Positions 41,848-54,523 are shown, numbered from the stretch's first letter. The stretch is DNA of 64,000 nucleotides from Actinomucor elegans (GCA_026027325.1 JAMSLZ010000010.1:744001-808000), one strand, 5' to 3'. The notes: generated by a model from the sequence alone, not told the origin. Numbers and translations are program-made.

Positions 41848-42411
41848 TTAAGATTGGCGTTTTTGAGATACCAATAAGCCTGAGGAAAGACGAGCAGATC
41901 TCAGTTCGCATTCTCTCCAATCTCTATCATTCAAATCAAGAGCAACAGATCTCCAAGCTTGCTTGAAGAGTTTTGTGTGTTTCTTGATTGCACCTGTTAG
42001 AACACGGTCCTCAGATTCGGACCAGCCTCTCTTCTTCTCTGTTGATTTTGTTTGGAGCGTCTTGAAACGGCCCCAGCAGCAGCCTCTAGAGCGATGAGGC
42101 AAGTATTTAGAAGAGATCATTGCCCAAGAAAGACCTTGCAAGTATCCCTTTTCCAATAAGTAATCTTCAGATGAAGTCCAGGGTGTACGTGTTTGATGTA
42201 GTTTTGCTTTGGTTGAACGATGGGGTCGAATTGGAGAGAGGATAGGTGAGAGAGAAGTGGTGGAATCAGATAAAGAAGAAATAGATGAAGCACTTGACCA
42301 ACAAGATGGAGGAGATGAAGGGCAATACTCATAAGCTTGCTTTTCGTATTGATTCAATTCGTAAAATGATGGTGTAGTGTCGGCGTGGCAAAGCAAGTTT
42401 CTGATATCCAT
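41848..42411 (-). CDS. Myb/SANT-like DNA-binding protein
   Basis: Single exon, 187 residues, ATG at 42411 chosen over a hydrophobic non-family extension starting at 42450. A Ser/Pro-rich N-terminal region (about 35-75) precedes two Myb-like helix-turn-helix repeats. The first is 'PWTSSEDYLLEKGYLQGLSWAMISSKYLPHRS' with its 'CCWGRF' recognition-helix end (about 85-130). The second is 'GWSESEDRVLTGAIKKHTK...AWRSVALDL' (about 138-175). The regular Trp spacing and the 'SEDxxL' helix starts are what identify it. It is probably a small transcription regulator; the target is unknown. The upstream region has a TATA-like stretch at about 42425-42440 on the minus strand. Confidence 0.82.
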   Translation of the reverse strand: MDIRNLLCHADTTPSFYELNQYEKQAYEYCPSSPPSCWSSASSISSLSDSTTSLSPILSPIRPHRSTKAKLHQTRTPWTSSEDYLLEKGYLQGLSWAMISSKYLPHRSRGCCWGRFKTLQTKSTEKKRGWSESEDRVLTGAIKKHTKLFKQAWRSVALDLNDRDWRECELRSARLSSGLLVSQKRQS

Positions 42412-44037
42412 TTCTTCTATAAGGTATATGTATATATATTTTGCAAGCAAATATATAGTAATGATACTGAGAAGAAGAAAGAAGTTTGAGCCTCTTTATA
42501 TATACATGAAAAATCTTCGAAAAAAAAGCAGGGATATTATTCTTTCAAGCCTATCTGTCAAAAAGGGGTGATCTCGAGGAGACTGCACTGAAAAGGAGAT
42601 TACTGATATAGAAGAAGGGTTTCTGTGGAGCTGTACTAACCTAAAATCAGTTTTATTCTTATCTGGCTTGTTTGTAACACTAATCTTGTCAAGTATGATT
42701 GTCAACTACAATAATATCTACTGGCAAATATCATTAGGAGTCCTATCATAGATTCGACTTGTATGTGCAGAATGCATAGCTACCATTGTAAGCGCATCGC
42801 TATTCATGCAAATGTCCTCTAGTGTATACATTAAACACGAGATTCGCGTAATTTTCAATATACCGTCGAGGGTCAGCCATTGAGGCGACGATCTACAGTT
42901 ACATGACAAGGCTAGGGATGCTTAATCATTATTGGTCCTTTTGCTATTCGATCATTAGCACTGTTCCAGGGGAATAGTTAGTTATCAGCTTCAGTTATAT
43001 TACTCGTCATCGATCGAAAGATATGATCTCTTACTGGGCACGGGATAAGACATTTTGATTCTGGAACAAAGAAAAGGCTTCTCCTCACTTAAGATCAATA
43101 TAATCCACTTGATACGATTGGATAAATGATTGCTGATCGACTGCTCCTAGCGCTGTGCTCAGAATAGGCATAGTTCGATTGCAGCACAGACGAAACTATA
43201 GTGAATTAAACTTTCTCAATGGCTTTTTTATTCTGATAATCTCGATAAACCATACAAAAAGAATACAATAGAAAATTTTGTTCCTATGCATATCAGATGA
43301 ACTCGTGCAAATGATGATGACAAATGCTTACAATCTGTCAAAAACCACTCCTTTCCAGCTTTATTAAATCAAATCATTATGATTCGGAAATTGTTCTATT
43401 GTTTGGTAATGTGCCAGTTGAGTTATAAACGTGGTTGATCGGTTTACTGTTCGCGCTTGACTAGCTTTCGCTCTCAGAATATATGCTAAAAGCCTTTTCT
43501 CTGCAGGGATATTGTCTTAAAGCACGCCATTCTACTTCTATTTACTTGCCCGACCAGTGTGAGTATGGACATTATAACAATAAAAAAAAACAATAACAAA
43601 AATAAGAGGCTCATTCATAGGAGTAATACCCAGGGGTTCCAAGTTGATTGGCGTTATATGTAATGTATTATAGAAATAGGGTTTGTTTTGAGGGCATTAT
43701 TATAGCAACACCACTTACTGTTCACATGGAATCTATTTTATCTACAGAATAATATATGTCTTATGCGTGTATCCCGCAATTTATGCCCTTCTGGATCGTT
43801 TTATGTCAATGTCATCCAATGTTAACCGTTATCATGATTTCTCGTTATACGAATCGGCTCTCGATAATCGTGATACATGTCACACTACATTATTAAACCA
43901 GTGGCTTTTAATTTGACCAAAAAAAATCACTTGGCTAAGAAAAGACCCTCATGAATTGACAATGTGTAAAAGAAAAGTAATACACTCGGATAAATCTTTA
44001 GCAGTATTAAGTGTAACAACTCTATGAATATATAGCT

Positions 44038-44090
44038 ACTCATCTGATGCAACATTAGACCGAGATTGACCGAGATCTCACGAGATGCTT
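44038..44090 (-). repeat. Dispersed intergenic repeat copy, inverted
   Basis: Read on the minus strand it gives 'gatctcggtcaatctcggtc' then 'taatgttgcatcagatgagt', collinear with 45061-45128. It shows that copies occur in both orientations. Confidence 0.6.
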
Positions 44091-44694
44091 AATGTCCTAT
44101 GCTAATTTTTAACCGCATATTTTAGCGTATGGCGGTTGAAATTTTATACCAGAAAATTGAAATCGTATTTATTTTATAGACATATATCCCGGATAATACA
44201 GTTTTAGCTTTCAAAATTTTTGTGGAGGATACTATCTGAACATTTAGCTCGAGACTCATACAATCAGTCTATATTAATTTTACTGGATTGATGCCCAACA
44301 TAGCTGCATCTCAACCTTACATCGCCTTCTACCTCAGATCACTTCCCTGACATACAGTCCTGAGGGCCGTCTACAATATATTTGTTCTTGCCCCTACTTT
44401 AACTGCTTTCACTCTTATTCGAATTGATTTTTCTTTTGTATTTGCATTATCGTTCTTTCTCAAATTTGTAACATTTCTCCTGCACTCTGTTCCACTATAT
44501 CTATCATTCAGCGCTATGTAACTAGCATAATACATTTCCCCAAAAAAAACTGAATTATGGGTAATGAATTGACTCCTCAAAAATTTAGCAACTCACGCAT
44601 TTCATATCAAAAAAGTACATAAAGGATATATTAGTGTAATCGTAATAGTTGCGTTAAATTGATATTGTTAACTTTGAAACACTGCCTTTACAGC

Positions 44695-44695
<1 letters not shown>

Positions 44696-44727
<32 letters not shown>
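44696..44727 (+). repeat. A32 homopolymer
   Basis: Uninterrupted A run immediately followed by a dispersed-repeat copy (44741-44800). Confidence 0.9.
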
Positions 44728-44730
<3 letters not shown>

Positions 44731-44740
44731 TTATCACTCG

Positions 44741-44800
44741 CTTCCAGCTTCATATCGCAGTTGATGATCAGTACATATTCAGAATGGATCTTTGAATGTA
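44741..44800 (+). repeat. Dispersed intergenic repeat copy
   Basis: 'cttcatatcgcagttgatga' followed by 'tcagtacatattcagaatgg', matching the right half seen at 54020 and 15520. Confidence 0.5.
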
Positions 44801-44910
44801 CCAGAATCGTTATTTGACTGAAGCACTATACTTACATTAGAGATTAAAAATGATTTTATCATCTCTGAATTTCATGTAAAGTGATTTTAATGGTTAAGAA
44901 ATTTCTTGTG

Positions 44911-44965
44911 AGATCCAAGTTTAATGTCGCATTTAATAATGACCAATACTTGCTCATAATAAACT
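44911..44965 (+). repeat. Dispersed intergenic repeat copy
   Basis: 'agatccaagtttaatgtcgc' followed by 'atttaataatgaccaatact' and 'tgctcataataaactgg'. Confidence 0.55.
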
Positions 44966-45060
44966 GGTGTACTTGTGACATGATTGTTTATATGGAATAT
45001 AATGAACATGCTATGTATTAATGAGTGGTATATTTCGTGAATTTTGTGCTAAACGCGACT

Positions 45061-45128
45061 TAGATCTCTCGGTTGACTTTGGTCTAATGTCACATCTAGT
45101 TAGTTTTTCATGCTCAAAATGAGCTACT
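45061..45128 (+). repeat. Dispersed intergenic repeat, best full-length copy
   Basis: Contains left flank 'tagatctctcggttgacttt', core 'taatgtcacatctagttagt' and right part 'catgctcaaaatgagctact', all three modules of the family. Confidence 0.65.
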
Positions 45129-45302
45129 GGATCTAGCAAGTTAAGTTTAGCCGCAATAATATTACTATATCTAATAATCTGGTCATATTCATTAACTTTT
45201 ATTAATCAAATAGTCTTCCTTTCTCAAAATCAACAAAGTGTCCACTTTCTAGTATAATATAACATATTTGATGATAGCAAGTACAATTAATTATCCAATT
45301 AT

Positions 45303-48300
45303 TCAGGAGCTTGGTGTAAATTTTAGCCCGTTTAAGACTTGATCAAATCTAGAGTGAAAGAAACGATAAGCTCCGAGCACATTTTAAATATATACTTGTG
45401 TTTACCTAGACATTTTTTGTTTTGCTTGATCGGACTCTGCTCTAACCAAAGCTGTTAGCTGGTCCCAATCAGCCTTGAGATATTCATATTTAAGCTGCCA
45501 GCTTTCTTTTGATTCGATTTCTGCTTCTAGTGACTTTTGAAGCTCTGACTCTCGCATCTCGCTTTCTTGTTTGGCTTTCTCTTCATTTTCTAGGCTGACA
45601 CGTAAAGCTTCTCTGAGCTCTTTTATTTCTTCACTTTGTTTGAACGAGCTAGCTTCATGCTCTTTGTTATTGGTTTCCAATACATTAATATGTTCATCTT
45701 GAGCATTCACTTTCTTTTCTAGCTCTGTCAAATGTTGCAAACTGTTTTCCACCTGTGTCTGAAGCTGAACCATTTTGGCATCGATATCTGTTTTTTCTTT
45801 TGTAACTTGTTCTAATTGTGTATTCAGCTGCCGCACTTCTGTCTTCAGGCGCTCGAGTTCTTTTAATTGTCGTTCTTGCACCAAGTTGGAGGTGTCTACC
45901 TTTGTAGTAAGCTGCTCGATGTCTTCTGCCTGGGCATCCAATTTTTTTTGCTGGATTTCCAGCTGCTGGTTTTTATCTCGTAACTCTGTTTCTAGTTCCT
46001 CTGCACGTTCTTCCACGGTTGCGAATTTAGTTAAAAGGCTGTCTTTACTTTCCTCTAGTTCTCGTATAATGGCTTGCTCTGCCATGATGAGTTCTTTGAA
46101 ATCCAAATGTTCACCTTCCAATTCTTGGTTACGAGCTACGAGCTCCGCCATAACATCGTGTTGTTCTTTGATTTCTGTTTCCAATGCCACAATCTTTTGT
46201 TCCTTTTCACGCATTTGGGTATCCACGCGGTATGCAGCATTTAAAGGCTTCAATTTGGCATAAACCTTCCACCAAGGCCATTCACGAAGAGAGACATAGA
46301 TGCGAGCGTTGCGCTGCATGATTCGAATAGCATCTGTTTGACGAGAGAATCGAGTTTGGTATTGACGTGCCATACGGCCACGGCACATAGCTTGGAACTG
46401 GGTAATACAGGTGCTTAGTTTACCGTCCCGTTGCTCTTCGAGAGCAGCAAGCTAAAATTTAGAAAAAGTTTAGCTACCGATTTATGCTAATACCACCATA
46501 ACATACCACTGTTGCTTTGAAAAATATCTTGGTAGTACCAATCTGATATAAATCATTCTGCAAACTCATTTGCTTTACCAACATTTGACATGCTGTCCTT
46601 CCATCAATGAATGCTTTGCGATCTAGTAATTCTGGACAAAGTACCTGGTATCGCTTTCTAAACTCGTCAAAAGACAAGCGATTAGGGAATCCTTTACGGC
46701 AGATACGGATGCCTTCCAGCACACCGTTACAACGCAGTTGATCCAGTACAAGCTTTGTTTGGATTTCACCAGCATGCTTACGGTTGTTAGGTAGAATACA
46801 GCGCACGAAATGAGGATGAGTCAAATGGAGTGTGCTCATCAATGATAGCAGCTGCTGTTTATGACGTTGGCCTACAGTTCTAAAGGACCCGCTACCTTTT
46901 CGAAGTTTGAGCATAGATGCAAAGGAAGTACTAGCGCCACTATTGGAAGATGTGGATGTGGCAGAATTGGATCGAAGATTTACATTGGAAACTGGCCTTT
47001 CGTCTTGCTCATAAAGATAGTCTTCAAACAAATTTGCCACATGTTTTTGGCTTGACCTAGCTAATAAACGAGTAATGTCTTCGTTAAGAGGGTCCTTATT
47101 CTTTTCAATCCACCCATCAACTGAATATTCAACATGTCCAGCGTAATGTTTCAAGATGAATCCGTCTTGGAAGCGTGTGCTCTTGTACTTGGCATCTGGA
47201 TTATCTTTATCGCAGAACTTGTTGAGCTTTTCCAAGAATCGTTGGTCGCTTCCTCTAGGCGCAACACACTCTTCTTCCAAGCAGGACAGAATACCGACAG
47301 GCTATTTCAAGTTAATGCCTGATTTTGTTCATTTTACTCAACTTACATTGGTCTTTTCGATGAGATCAATAGTAGGCTGAAGATCCTTTCCAAAGTCAAT
47401 ATAATTCCAATCAATCTTTTCTTTCTGGTATTCCTCTTGCTCCAATTCAAACATGTTTTGATTAAAGAATTGCTGAAGTTTCTCGTTGGTATAGTTGATA
47501 CAAAGTTGTTCAAAACTATTAGACTATAAAAATAGTTAGCATCCTCGATTAGAACGATGAATGAATTTACCTCAAATATTTCGAAGCCTGCAATATCTAA
47601 AACACCAATAAAACCTAGCTTGTCCTTTGACTTGTGACCATCAATTGCTTTGTTGATTCTTTCGACAAGGAATGCAAAGTTGCGTTCATACAATGTTTTA
47701 GCTAACGCGTCCAAACTAGCAACTACTTGAGCAGGCGATTTGGCTTGGGTTACCCAGTCTCTTCCAGCCTTGATGCGCGGTGCCAATAAACTTTTTTTGA
47801 ATTCCTCTGATGATATGCCCAGTAAATGACTGACACGTTCAACTGCAGCAAAATCCCGTATATCAGCTCTATCTCGATAGTCTGTCACCGAGATATTGCC
47901 CAAGTGAAGAATAGAAGCTACAATTCTAAGTAGATCTAGCTTTTCTTTCTCTTCCAATCCCATAATGTCCAATGATTTCTAATAGATATGAGTAACAAAC
48001 TACTAAAGCGGTTTATATTACTTACAATTAAGTTTCTATATTCTTCTGCATCATCTACGCCTTCGATTCTTTTATTTGACTGCTTGATAAAGTTATAATC
48101 ATCAACATTGCCATCCAGCAGTAATTGTTCTATGGTAGTATATTAGCAAGAGTCATTTACTCTTTTCGAGTCTTACTTTTGAGTTCATCTTCTGCTTCCA
48201 AAATCTGATAAAAGATATGATAGTTCCTTTCTTTGGGTGTTTGTTGATGTACTCTAGACTTTTCAAGTAAATACCATTCGATATTTGCACCACAAATTTG

Positions 48301-49310
48301 AGCTCTGTTGTTGAATTCGATTCGAATAAATTTACCCTATATGCGATTTAAAATGAGCCCACTTCCCGGAGATTTATCATTATATACTTGCGAATCTGGA
48401 TGAGTTGTTATTACGTATAGTCTGGGCATTACCAAATGACTCTAGGATAGGATTTGCTTGTAGAATCTGGTTTTGCAATCTGTTGGCTACTTCATTACTA
48501 TTCTTTTTCGTAGTGGTTGCAACAGCTGTCAAATACTGTATCACAATCTTTGTGTTTTCTGTCTTTCCTGCACCCGATTCGCCACTTTTGACATGTGAGT
48601 ACAAGCGATGAATTACTAAAAAGACACTTACGTGATCAAGATGGATTGGTTTTCTTTGTCTTGAACCATATCATGATAGGCTTGGTCTGCAACAGCATAG
48701 ATATGGGGTGCCATTTCACCGCGTCTTTTCCCTTTGTAAGACTGGATATAATCTTGGGTATAAATAGGAAGATTCCTATAAGGATTAACGGCCACCAAGA
48801 ACAGGCCGGAATATGTCTATCAAGATGATTATTAGGCGTATTTCTCTCTTTACTTCAGAATAACAAACTTACATAAACATGATTAGCTTTATATCGAACA
48901 GTGAGATTATGTATTACAGAAGGTTCATTTAAATGGGTCAATTCTGCCATATCGTCCACCATATCAAACTTGGGTGGATTCATGGGTTGAATCATACTGG
49001 AAGGCACTTTGGCAGTCTATTGACGCGTAAATAATTCATTCTTAATTATTTGAAGAAGACTTACCCCGCCTTGTTCGAATTCTACTTCTACTTGATCATT
49101 TTCTTCTTGTAAGATGTGTCCTCTGACATAGCCTTCTTGCTCGTCTTGTATCCAAACCCATTTCTTTTCATTGAATTTTGCTTGTGCCACAGCATCTAGC
49201 ACGTCATCTATCTTAGGTCTGATATATGTCTTGGATCCATAACTATGTATAAAAGAACCTCCTCCATTTACATAATCCATTCCGGAGGGTGTTGATGCGG
49301 TAGTGGCCAT
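45303..49310 (-). CDS. Class II (conventional) myosin heavy chain with short tail
   Basis: Eleven exons, complement(49065..49310), (48873..49016), (48632..48816), (48392..48584), (48177..48336), (48026..48129), (47571..47978), (47347..47523), (46507..47301), (45406..46451) and (45303..45348), give 1,167 residues. SH3-like N-domain '[16 protein letters not shown]'; P-loop '[12 protein letters not shown]'; switch I 'NNSSRFGKFI'; switch II 'DIAGFEIFE'; SH1 region '[16 protein letters not shown]'; IQ motif '[16 protein letters not shown]'; class II neck end '[13 protein letters not shown]'. The coiled coil after the neck is only about 290 residues. Loop 2 carries a Ser/Thr-rich insert. Intron 4 is GC-AG (donor GCAAGT at 48391). 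The last 15-codon exon rests on a good polypyrimidine acceptor at 45349; otherwise the frame would stop at 45402. Confidence 0.93.
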
Positions 49311-49434
49311 GATAAAGAAGAAGGATAAGGAAAAGGAAAGAGAGTCGGATTATATTAAATAGACGCGTGCTATACATATTAAGTAGCTTGTAAACATCCT
49401 ATATAAGGCAAATTCCAAATACAAACAAAAGGCT

Positions 49435-50598
49435 TTATTTCAATCCTAACAGCGTAATCTCTTCTTCAATATCTGTACGTAGTTCAATTCTCATAGAAGG
49501 TGGAGAGTGTTGCCTTAATTTCACCTTGGCTTCTTTAAACACTTGAGCTGTCATTTGGTCCATGCCATAAGATCTACTATACACTACTTCTTTGACACCT
49601 TGTTGAATAATCTTGATAGCGCATCCTAAGCAAGGGCATGTATTGCAGTACAAAACAACTCCATTATCATATACCGCACTGCCTCTTCCTGCTTCTAATA
49701 AAGCGTTTTCTTCCGCATGCATACAAAGACACCTATCTAATCCTGTACCGCATGGAGCTCCGTCATTACAACGACCGCAACCACCTTCATTACAGTTGCG
49801 CAGGCCCCGCGGAGTTCCATTGTAACCAGTAGCAATCACTCTAGAATCTTTAACAAGGATACAGCCCACTCGACGTTTCATACAGTTGGATCTACGGGCT
49901 GCTAAATCAGACAATTGCATAAAGTACGTATCCCAGGTAGGTCGAAGTCGTTCTTTGTTGGTCAGGTCGCGTCGATCTAGAGCCTCAAACAAGCTGCATT
50001 TATCATTATAGACGTTGGTAATAACAAGATCCGAAGACACCATAATATTATAAAGTGGTGTTACTAGATTCAGTTCCTGCTGATCCTTTGCCGAGATATT
50101 ATACATGGCACGATCATCCTCTATTAAAAATTCCTCTAAGCCAACAGTCTTTTGGTTTGCGTTCTGGTATCTATGATTTGAGTATGAGTATTATTATTAT
50201 TATCTTTGAAGTATCGTAAATAAACAGTACCTTTCAAGGTAACGTTGATATCTCAATGTTACTGGAGCTTCTACTGACACTAACAAAAAGAAAGGGCGCT
50301 TCCTACTAAAGAGTGAGTTCTCGCATATCTAGCTATTATAAATCACAGTTTACTTTAATGTCCAAAGATCTCTGCTATCTACATCGCAGGTTACAAAATT
50401 TTCTTGCCAGCGTTCAGTAACATATGTTTGCATGTCATTTACGTTGGTGAATCGAATAACATTATTATACAGGTTTTCTCGACCAAATGTGTTGGTAAAG
50501 CTTGATATACTCAGAAATTGAAAATTGTGTTGCTCTACGAGGTATTGAGCAATTATATGCTTACCGCTACTCTGAGGTCCTGTTATTCCAATGAACAT
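49435..50598 (-). CDS. DCD1: dCMP deaminase with N-terminal P-loop domain
   Basis: Three exons, complement(50354..50598), (50231..50305) and (49435..50170), give 351 residues. The N-terminal half starts 'MFIGITGPQSSGK', a Walker A-like P-loop fused to the deaminase in fungal Dcd1 proteins. The C-terminal half is a zinc cytidine/deoxycytidylate deaminase: 'NCMKRRVGCILV', 'GYNGTPRGL', catalytic 'HAEENALLEAG' and zinc-binding 'TCPCLGC'. A fungal-type insert 'NEGGCGRCNDGAPCGTGLDRC' lies before the HAE motif and could bind a second zinc. It converts dCMP to dUMP for thymidylate synthesis. I chose the ATG at 50598 because it matches the Dcd1 N-terminus; an in-frame ATG at 50724 would add 42 residues. 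It ends 124 bp upstream of the myosin start. Confidence 0.93.
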
Positions 50599-50869
50599 GT
50601 AACAACAGCTCTGTTCTTTTAAGTGGAATACAAGCTTGTTCCCCGAAAATGATTCCGAAGGCGCGTTACCATGGAGACTATGAACAGTCACACGTTCTGG
50701 GACCGTGTTTTCTAATGCTATCATTGGCTTACCTTTTGTTCTACTCTTTTGTTAGTTTTGAAGCGCAAAAGGATATATATTCAACAGGCAATACCTGAGT
50801 ACTTATACATCAACTATATTATAGATCCTTCATTATATTTTCAAGATATAAACAACAAATTAACGTATA
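50599..50869. promoter_or_regulatory. Divergent promoter between DCD1 and TAF12
   Basis: Only 271 bp separate the two oppositely oriented start codons. A TATA-like 'ggatatatattcaa' lies near 50770. The region must contain the promoters of both genes if the start at 50598 is right. Confidence 0.5.
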
Positions 50870-51459
50870 ATGTCGAATAATCAACAGCCTGATCATATGA
50901 ATCAATTACCCCAAATGATTGCACAATATCAGCAAAATATTGGATACCTAAGTAATAATATTGCCATGCTACGTAGAACTATGGAGAACCCTGATATTAC
51001 AAACGAAGAAAAAGAAAACTGTAAAAAACAAGAACAAGAATTACAAACGAAATTGACCATGATTCAAACAATTATCGCTAACCTCACACCTCAAATGATG
51101 GCGCAAAGTCTACAACAGCGCGTCTTATCGCAGCAAATGAATAACAATAATCAACAGCAAATGGCCTCACCTTCTTCGGCTACCGAGAATATGAGTGTAT
51201 CTTCTACACCTGGTTCGCCTGCTTCTTTTAACCCCCAACAGCAACAGCATCCTAACTTTGCTGCTGCTGCCGCAGCTGCAGCTCAACAGCAACAGTTCCG
51301 TAAGTGTTTCTTTGATCAAAGTCAAAGCGAAATTATTCATTTTATCTATTAGGTACAGCACAGCAACAGCAACAACAACAACAAGCATTGAATAAGATGG
51401 GTTTAGCTGCCGCTGCAGCCGCCCAGTTAAATAACGCTACTCAACAACAACAGCTGCAA

Positions 51460-51494
<35 letters not shown>

Positions 51495-52289
51495 ACAGAA
51501 CGCTTTTTCTTCTCCAATGACTTCCTCTCCAATTGTTCAAGCAAAGAATAATCCAAACGCTACCACTACTACTGCAGCTGCTCAAGCAGCTGTTGCTGCT
51601 GCTGCTGCTGCTGCTGTAAAGAACAATGGTATGTTTACGTTCCCTACAGCTCAAACACAGCAACAACAACAACAAGCTCCAACGTCTACACCTTTAACTG
51701 CTCCTTCTGTCTCTACACCTGGAATAAATGCTAACGGCAATGGTCTTAATGTTCCTGCTCCTGCACCTAAGCCAGCCTCGGCGCCCTCTTTGGATTCAGA
51801 TGGTGTTAACCGTGTCTTAACTAAAAGAAAGATCCAAGAACTTGTTTCTCAAATTGATCCATCTGAACGATTAGAGCCTGAAGTAGAAGATGTAAGTTAT
51901 ATTATTCAATAGGCCATAAGCTACTTAAAAAAACGCGCTTTATCTATCTAGATCCTTTTAGAAATTGCGGATGAGTTTATCGAGTCAGTTACGACCTTTG
52001 CTTGTCATTTAGCCAAGCATCGTAAATCGGATACTTTGGAAGTTAAAGATGTTCAATTGCATTTAGGTAAACAGAATTATAAGCTAGAGTGGGATGGAGC
52101 TTTGTTATTCATGCATTTCATGTAGAACGTAACTGGAATATCCGTATTCCTGGTTTTGCTGCTGATGATATTCGTCCTCTAAGAAAGCCCACGATCCCTT
52201 CTTCTCATCAAGCAAAGGTACAGGCTGTGAATGCAGCCAAGAGTCAAATCTCAAACAGTTCTTCAAAGAAAGATAGTCATCACCATTAA
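50870..52289 (+). CDS. TAF12: TFIID/SAGA subunit TAF12
   Basis: Four exons, 50870..51299, 51353..51891, 51952..52066 and 52126..52289, give 415 residues. The C-terminal histone fold is clear: '[27 protein letters not shown]' then '[37 protein letters not shown]', the H2B-like fold that pairs with TAF4 (or Ada1 in SAGA), followed by '[11 protein letters not shown]', a strongly conserved TAF12 tail. The N-terminal 240 residues are low complexity with poly-Gln and poly-Ala runs encoded by CAACAG and GCTGCT repeats (about 51240-51620), and they begin with a helix containing '[14 protein letters not shown]'. It is a general transcription factor shared by TFIID and SAGA. Confidence 0.94.
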
Positions 52290-53865
52290 ATAAATTGCTA
52301 CTGTATTATATCTAAGTGGATATTACGTGCACGTCGTAGCATGCTTAGCTTTATATACAGTTATTGGTTTTAATAAGCATGCAACAAGTATCGTTTACTC
52401 GAAGATTTAATTGGATTTAGCATTGTATAAAGCAAATTATTTACTCTAGAATTAATACGAATGAAGTGTAAATGAGCGGTTCAATAGAGCTATTCATAAC
52501 AAGGAACGTGCCATTACAAACATTGACATATATGTTAAGAAACACGGTCATTATTGCGATACTCATCACGAAAGGGAAAATGCATAGTTATATTGAGATG
52601 CCACTGCTAACTGTTGAGAATTGACATGTTACTTATTATAGCTGCCTTTTTTCTCTTTGCATTGTTGGTAGAAGCAAGTAGCTATTATTATCATCTGCCG
52701 CATAATTAGGAATAATTCTCCGCTTAACTTTAACTGTACAGCCCAAAAATACAAATCTATAATTTCAAGCGTGAAACACAAAGTTGTTGTATCGAGCATG
52801 TCTTTACAATGTGTTAAATATCAAGAAAAACTGATATAAAAGTGTGTAAGGAATCACAATGTGCTTCTTTTCATGTTTATTGGCTAGTAGATAATACTCA
52901 GAGCTCGTTCAGATGCAAGAAAACTTTTGGTATTTTTTTTTTTTAATATTCTCCGTAATACTCTGTTATATATGTTTTTATAGGATTTATTATGTATAAA
53001 ACGGCGTAGATATCATCTGATAGCTCCTTCAGCATAAAGTATTACTTTTTTTTTTATGGAGGCAAAGCTCATGTTTATTAAGCAATGAATAAATCAAGCT
53101 GCAATGATTGAATTTGGTTTTTGGATTTTTCTATGTAATAGGATTTATATATATATATTAATGGAGTTGGTCAACAAAGTTAGATATGAAAATGTAGTAG
53201 TAATGTAGAAAAATGTTGTTGTTCTAGATGTCCCTGAGAGGGACACGAAATAAGAAGAGAGAAAGCTTGACAAAGGAAGAAAAGGTACGTTTGAGTATAT
53301 CAATGACCATTGACAGTGCAAGATACTAAGCAAACAGGTACTAATAAAAGTATCAGAACTCATATGAGCTATATGAGGAAGAATAGGAAGGGGTTCGAGG
53401 CGAAGGAGAGCAGCTGTGATGTTATTTGATGAAAAACAAAGCTATCTTCTAACCAGTTTTTTTTTTTTAGTTTTTTCCTTAATTTTATTGAGTATCGATG
53501 ATTGAACTGCCCTGTCCAGCATGAGGAATAATCTACTATTTAACAAGTGATTGTTGATAGGCGCAATATATAGTAACAAAGACTTGTGTTAAATCAAATG
53601 AAAAATCCAAAAACCATTCGTTATTTCCTTCAACTGATCGATTTATCAAAGATAGAAGGCAATTTTTTCAATTCCATAGAAATGCAACTATAAATTGAGT
53701 CTATGTTAACAAAACTATATAAACAATATTATTACAAACCCTCGTCTATAGTCTACCTACAGCTAATACATTGTGCCTCAGAATTGTCTCCTTCATTCAC
53801 GTAAGAGGATTCCCTTATAAATTTTTCAGAAATCAGATCATTTTCTCCGTTTTACATCTTTCGAG

Positions 53866-53950
53866 TAATTCTTGTTTAATGGTGTATCTGAAGACTAGTA
53901 TATGCTTAGAATGAAGCGCTACATCTAGTAAGACCATCATTTGACTAAAA
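53866..53950 (+). repeat. Dispersed intergenic repeat, extended copy
   Basis: 'tgtttaatggtgtatctgaa' then 'tatgcttagaatgaagcgct' then 'agaccatcatttgactaaaa'; the last part matches 15540-15578. Confidence 0.6.
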
Positions 53951-54006
53951 CATAATGATTATATTACATTTTAATCATGCGTTATAAAGTACATATAGAA
54001 TTATAG

Positions 54007-54062
54007 ATGATTGAAACCGGACTAGTATCACATTTGATAGCCAGTCCATACTCAGGATAGTC
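54007..54062 (+). repeat. Dispersed intergenic repeat copy
   Basis: 'tagtatcacatttgatagcc' followed by 'agtccatactcaggatag'. Confidence 0.5.
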
Positions 54063-54167
54063 AGGTATATTATTCATTATTTGTTTAAATAAAATACAGT
54101 CAATACTATACCTGTCAATGATGAGTTGGAGAATTGAATGTTCTTCATATAACATATACTAAATAAT

Positions 54168-54232
54168 CTATAGATCTCTCAACCAATTGTGATAAAATTT
54201 CATCTCTTATATATACTCCCTATTCAGAACAG
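54168..54232 (+). repeat. Dispersed intergenic repeat copy
   Basis: Left flank 'tagatctctcaaccaattgt' is well kept, with decayed core 'gataaaatttcatctcttat' and right 'tattcagaac'. Confidence 0.5.
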
Positions 54233-54523
54233 ATTTTTATATATTTATTAAATCTTGTATTTCACTGCAAGACAATACCCATTGCTATTCACCTTTGTGC
54301 AAGATTTGAAGGTCATATTTCGTGTTGGCATACAACATAGTATTTTGGAAGCCAAAGTTGAAAGCGAGTCACATTTACCGGCCCGGGGAATTATCGTGAT
54401 CCGGGAAACTTTGGAGCTGGAGTTGAGCTGGGAAATTTCCTCGCTGCATGAGAAATGAGGAGATAGTGCAAGCGAAGCAGAGTGAGATTTAGGTGGTGGA
54501 ATTAGGGCCAAACCAATAGATCA

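Larger units (their letters stand above)
42412..45302. other. Intergenic region, 2.9 kb, repeat-rich
   Basis: No supported gene. It holds four dispersed-repeat copies (44038-44090 inverted, 44741-44800, 44911-44965, 45061-45128) and an A32 tract (44696-44727). Minus-strand frames at 42718-42909 and 44371-44580 lack any support. Confidence 0.6.

Noticed and set aside
45775..46263. 162-codon antisense frame over the myosin tail
   Set aside because: Shadow of the coiled-coil heptads; Ser/Cys-rich with no family features.
50599..50724. Upstream in-frame ATG (50724) of the dCMP deaminase
   Set aside because: It would add 42 residues not expected before the conserved 'MFIGITG' start of the Dcd1 family. 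It is kept as an alternative only.
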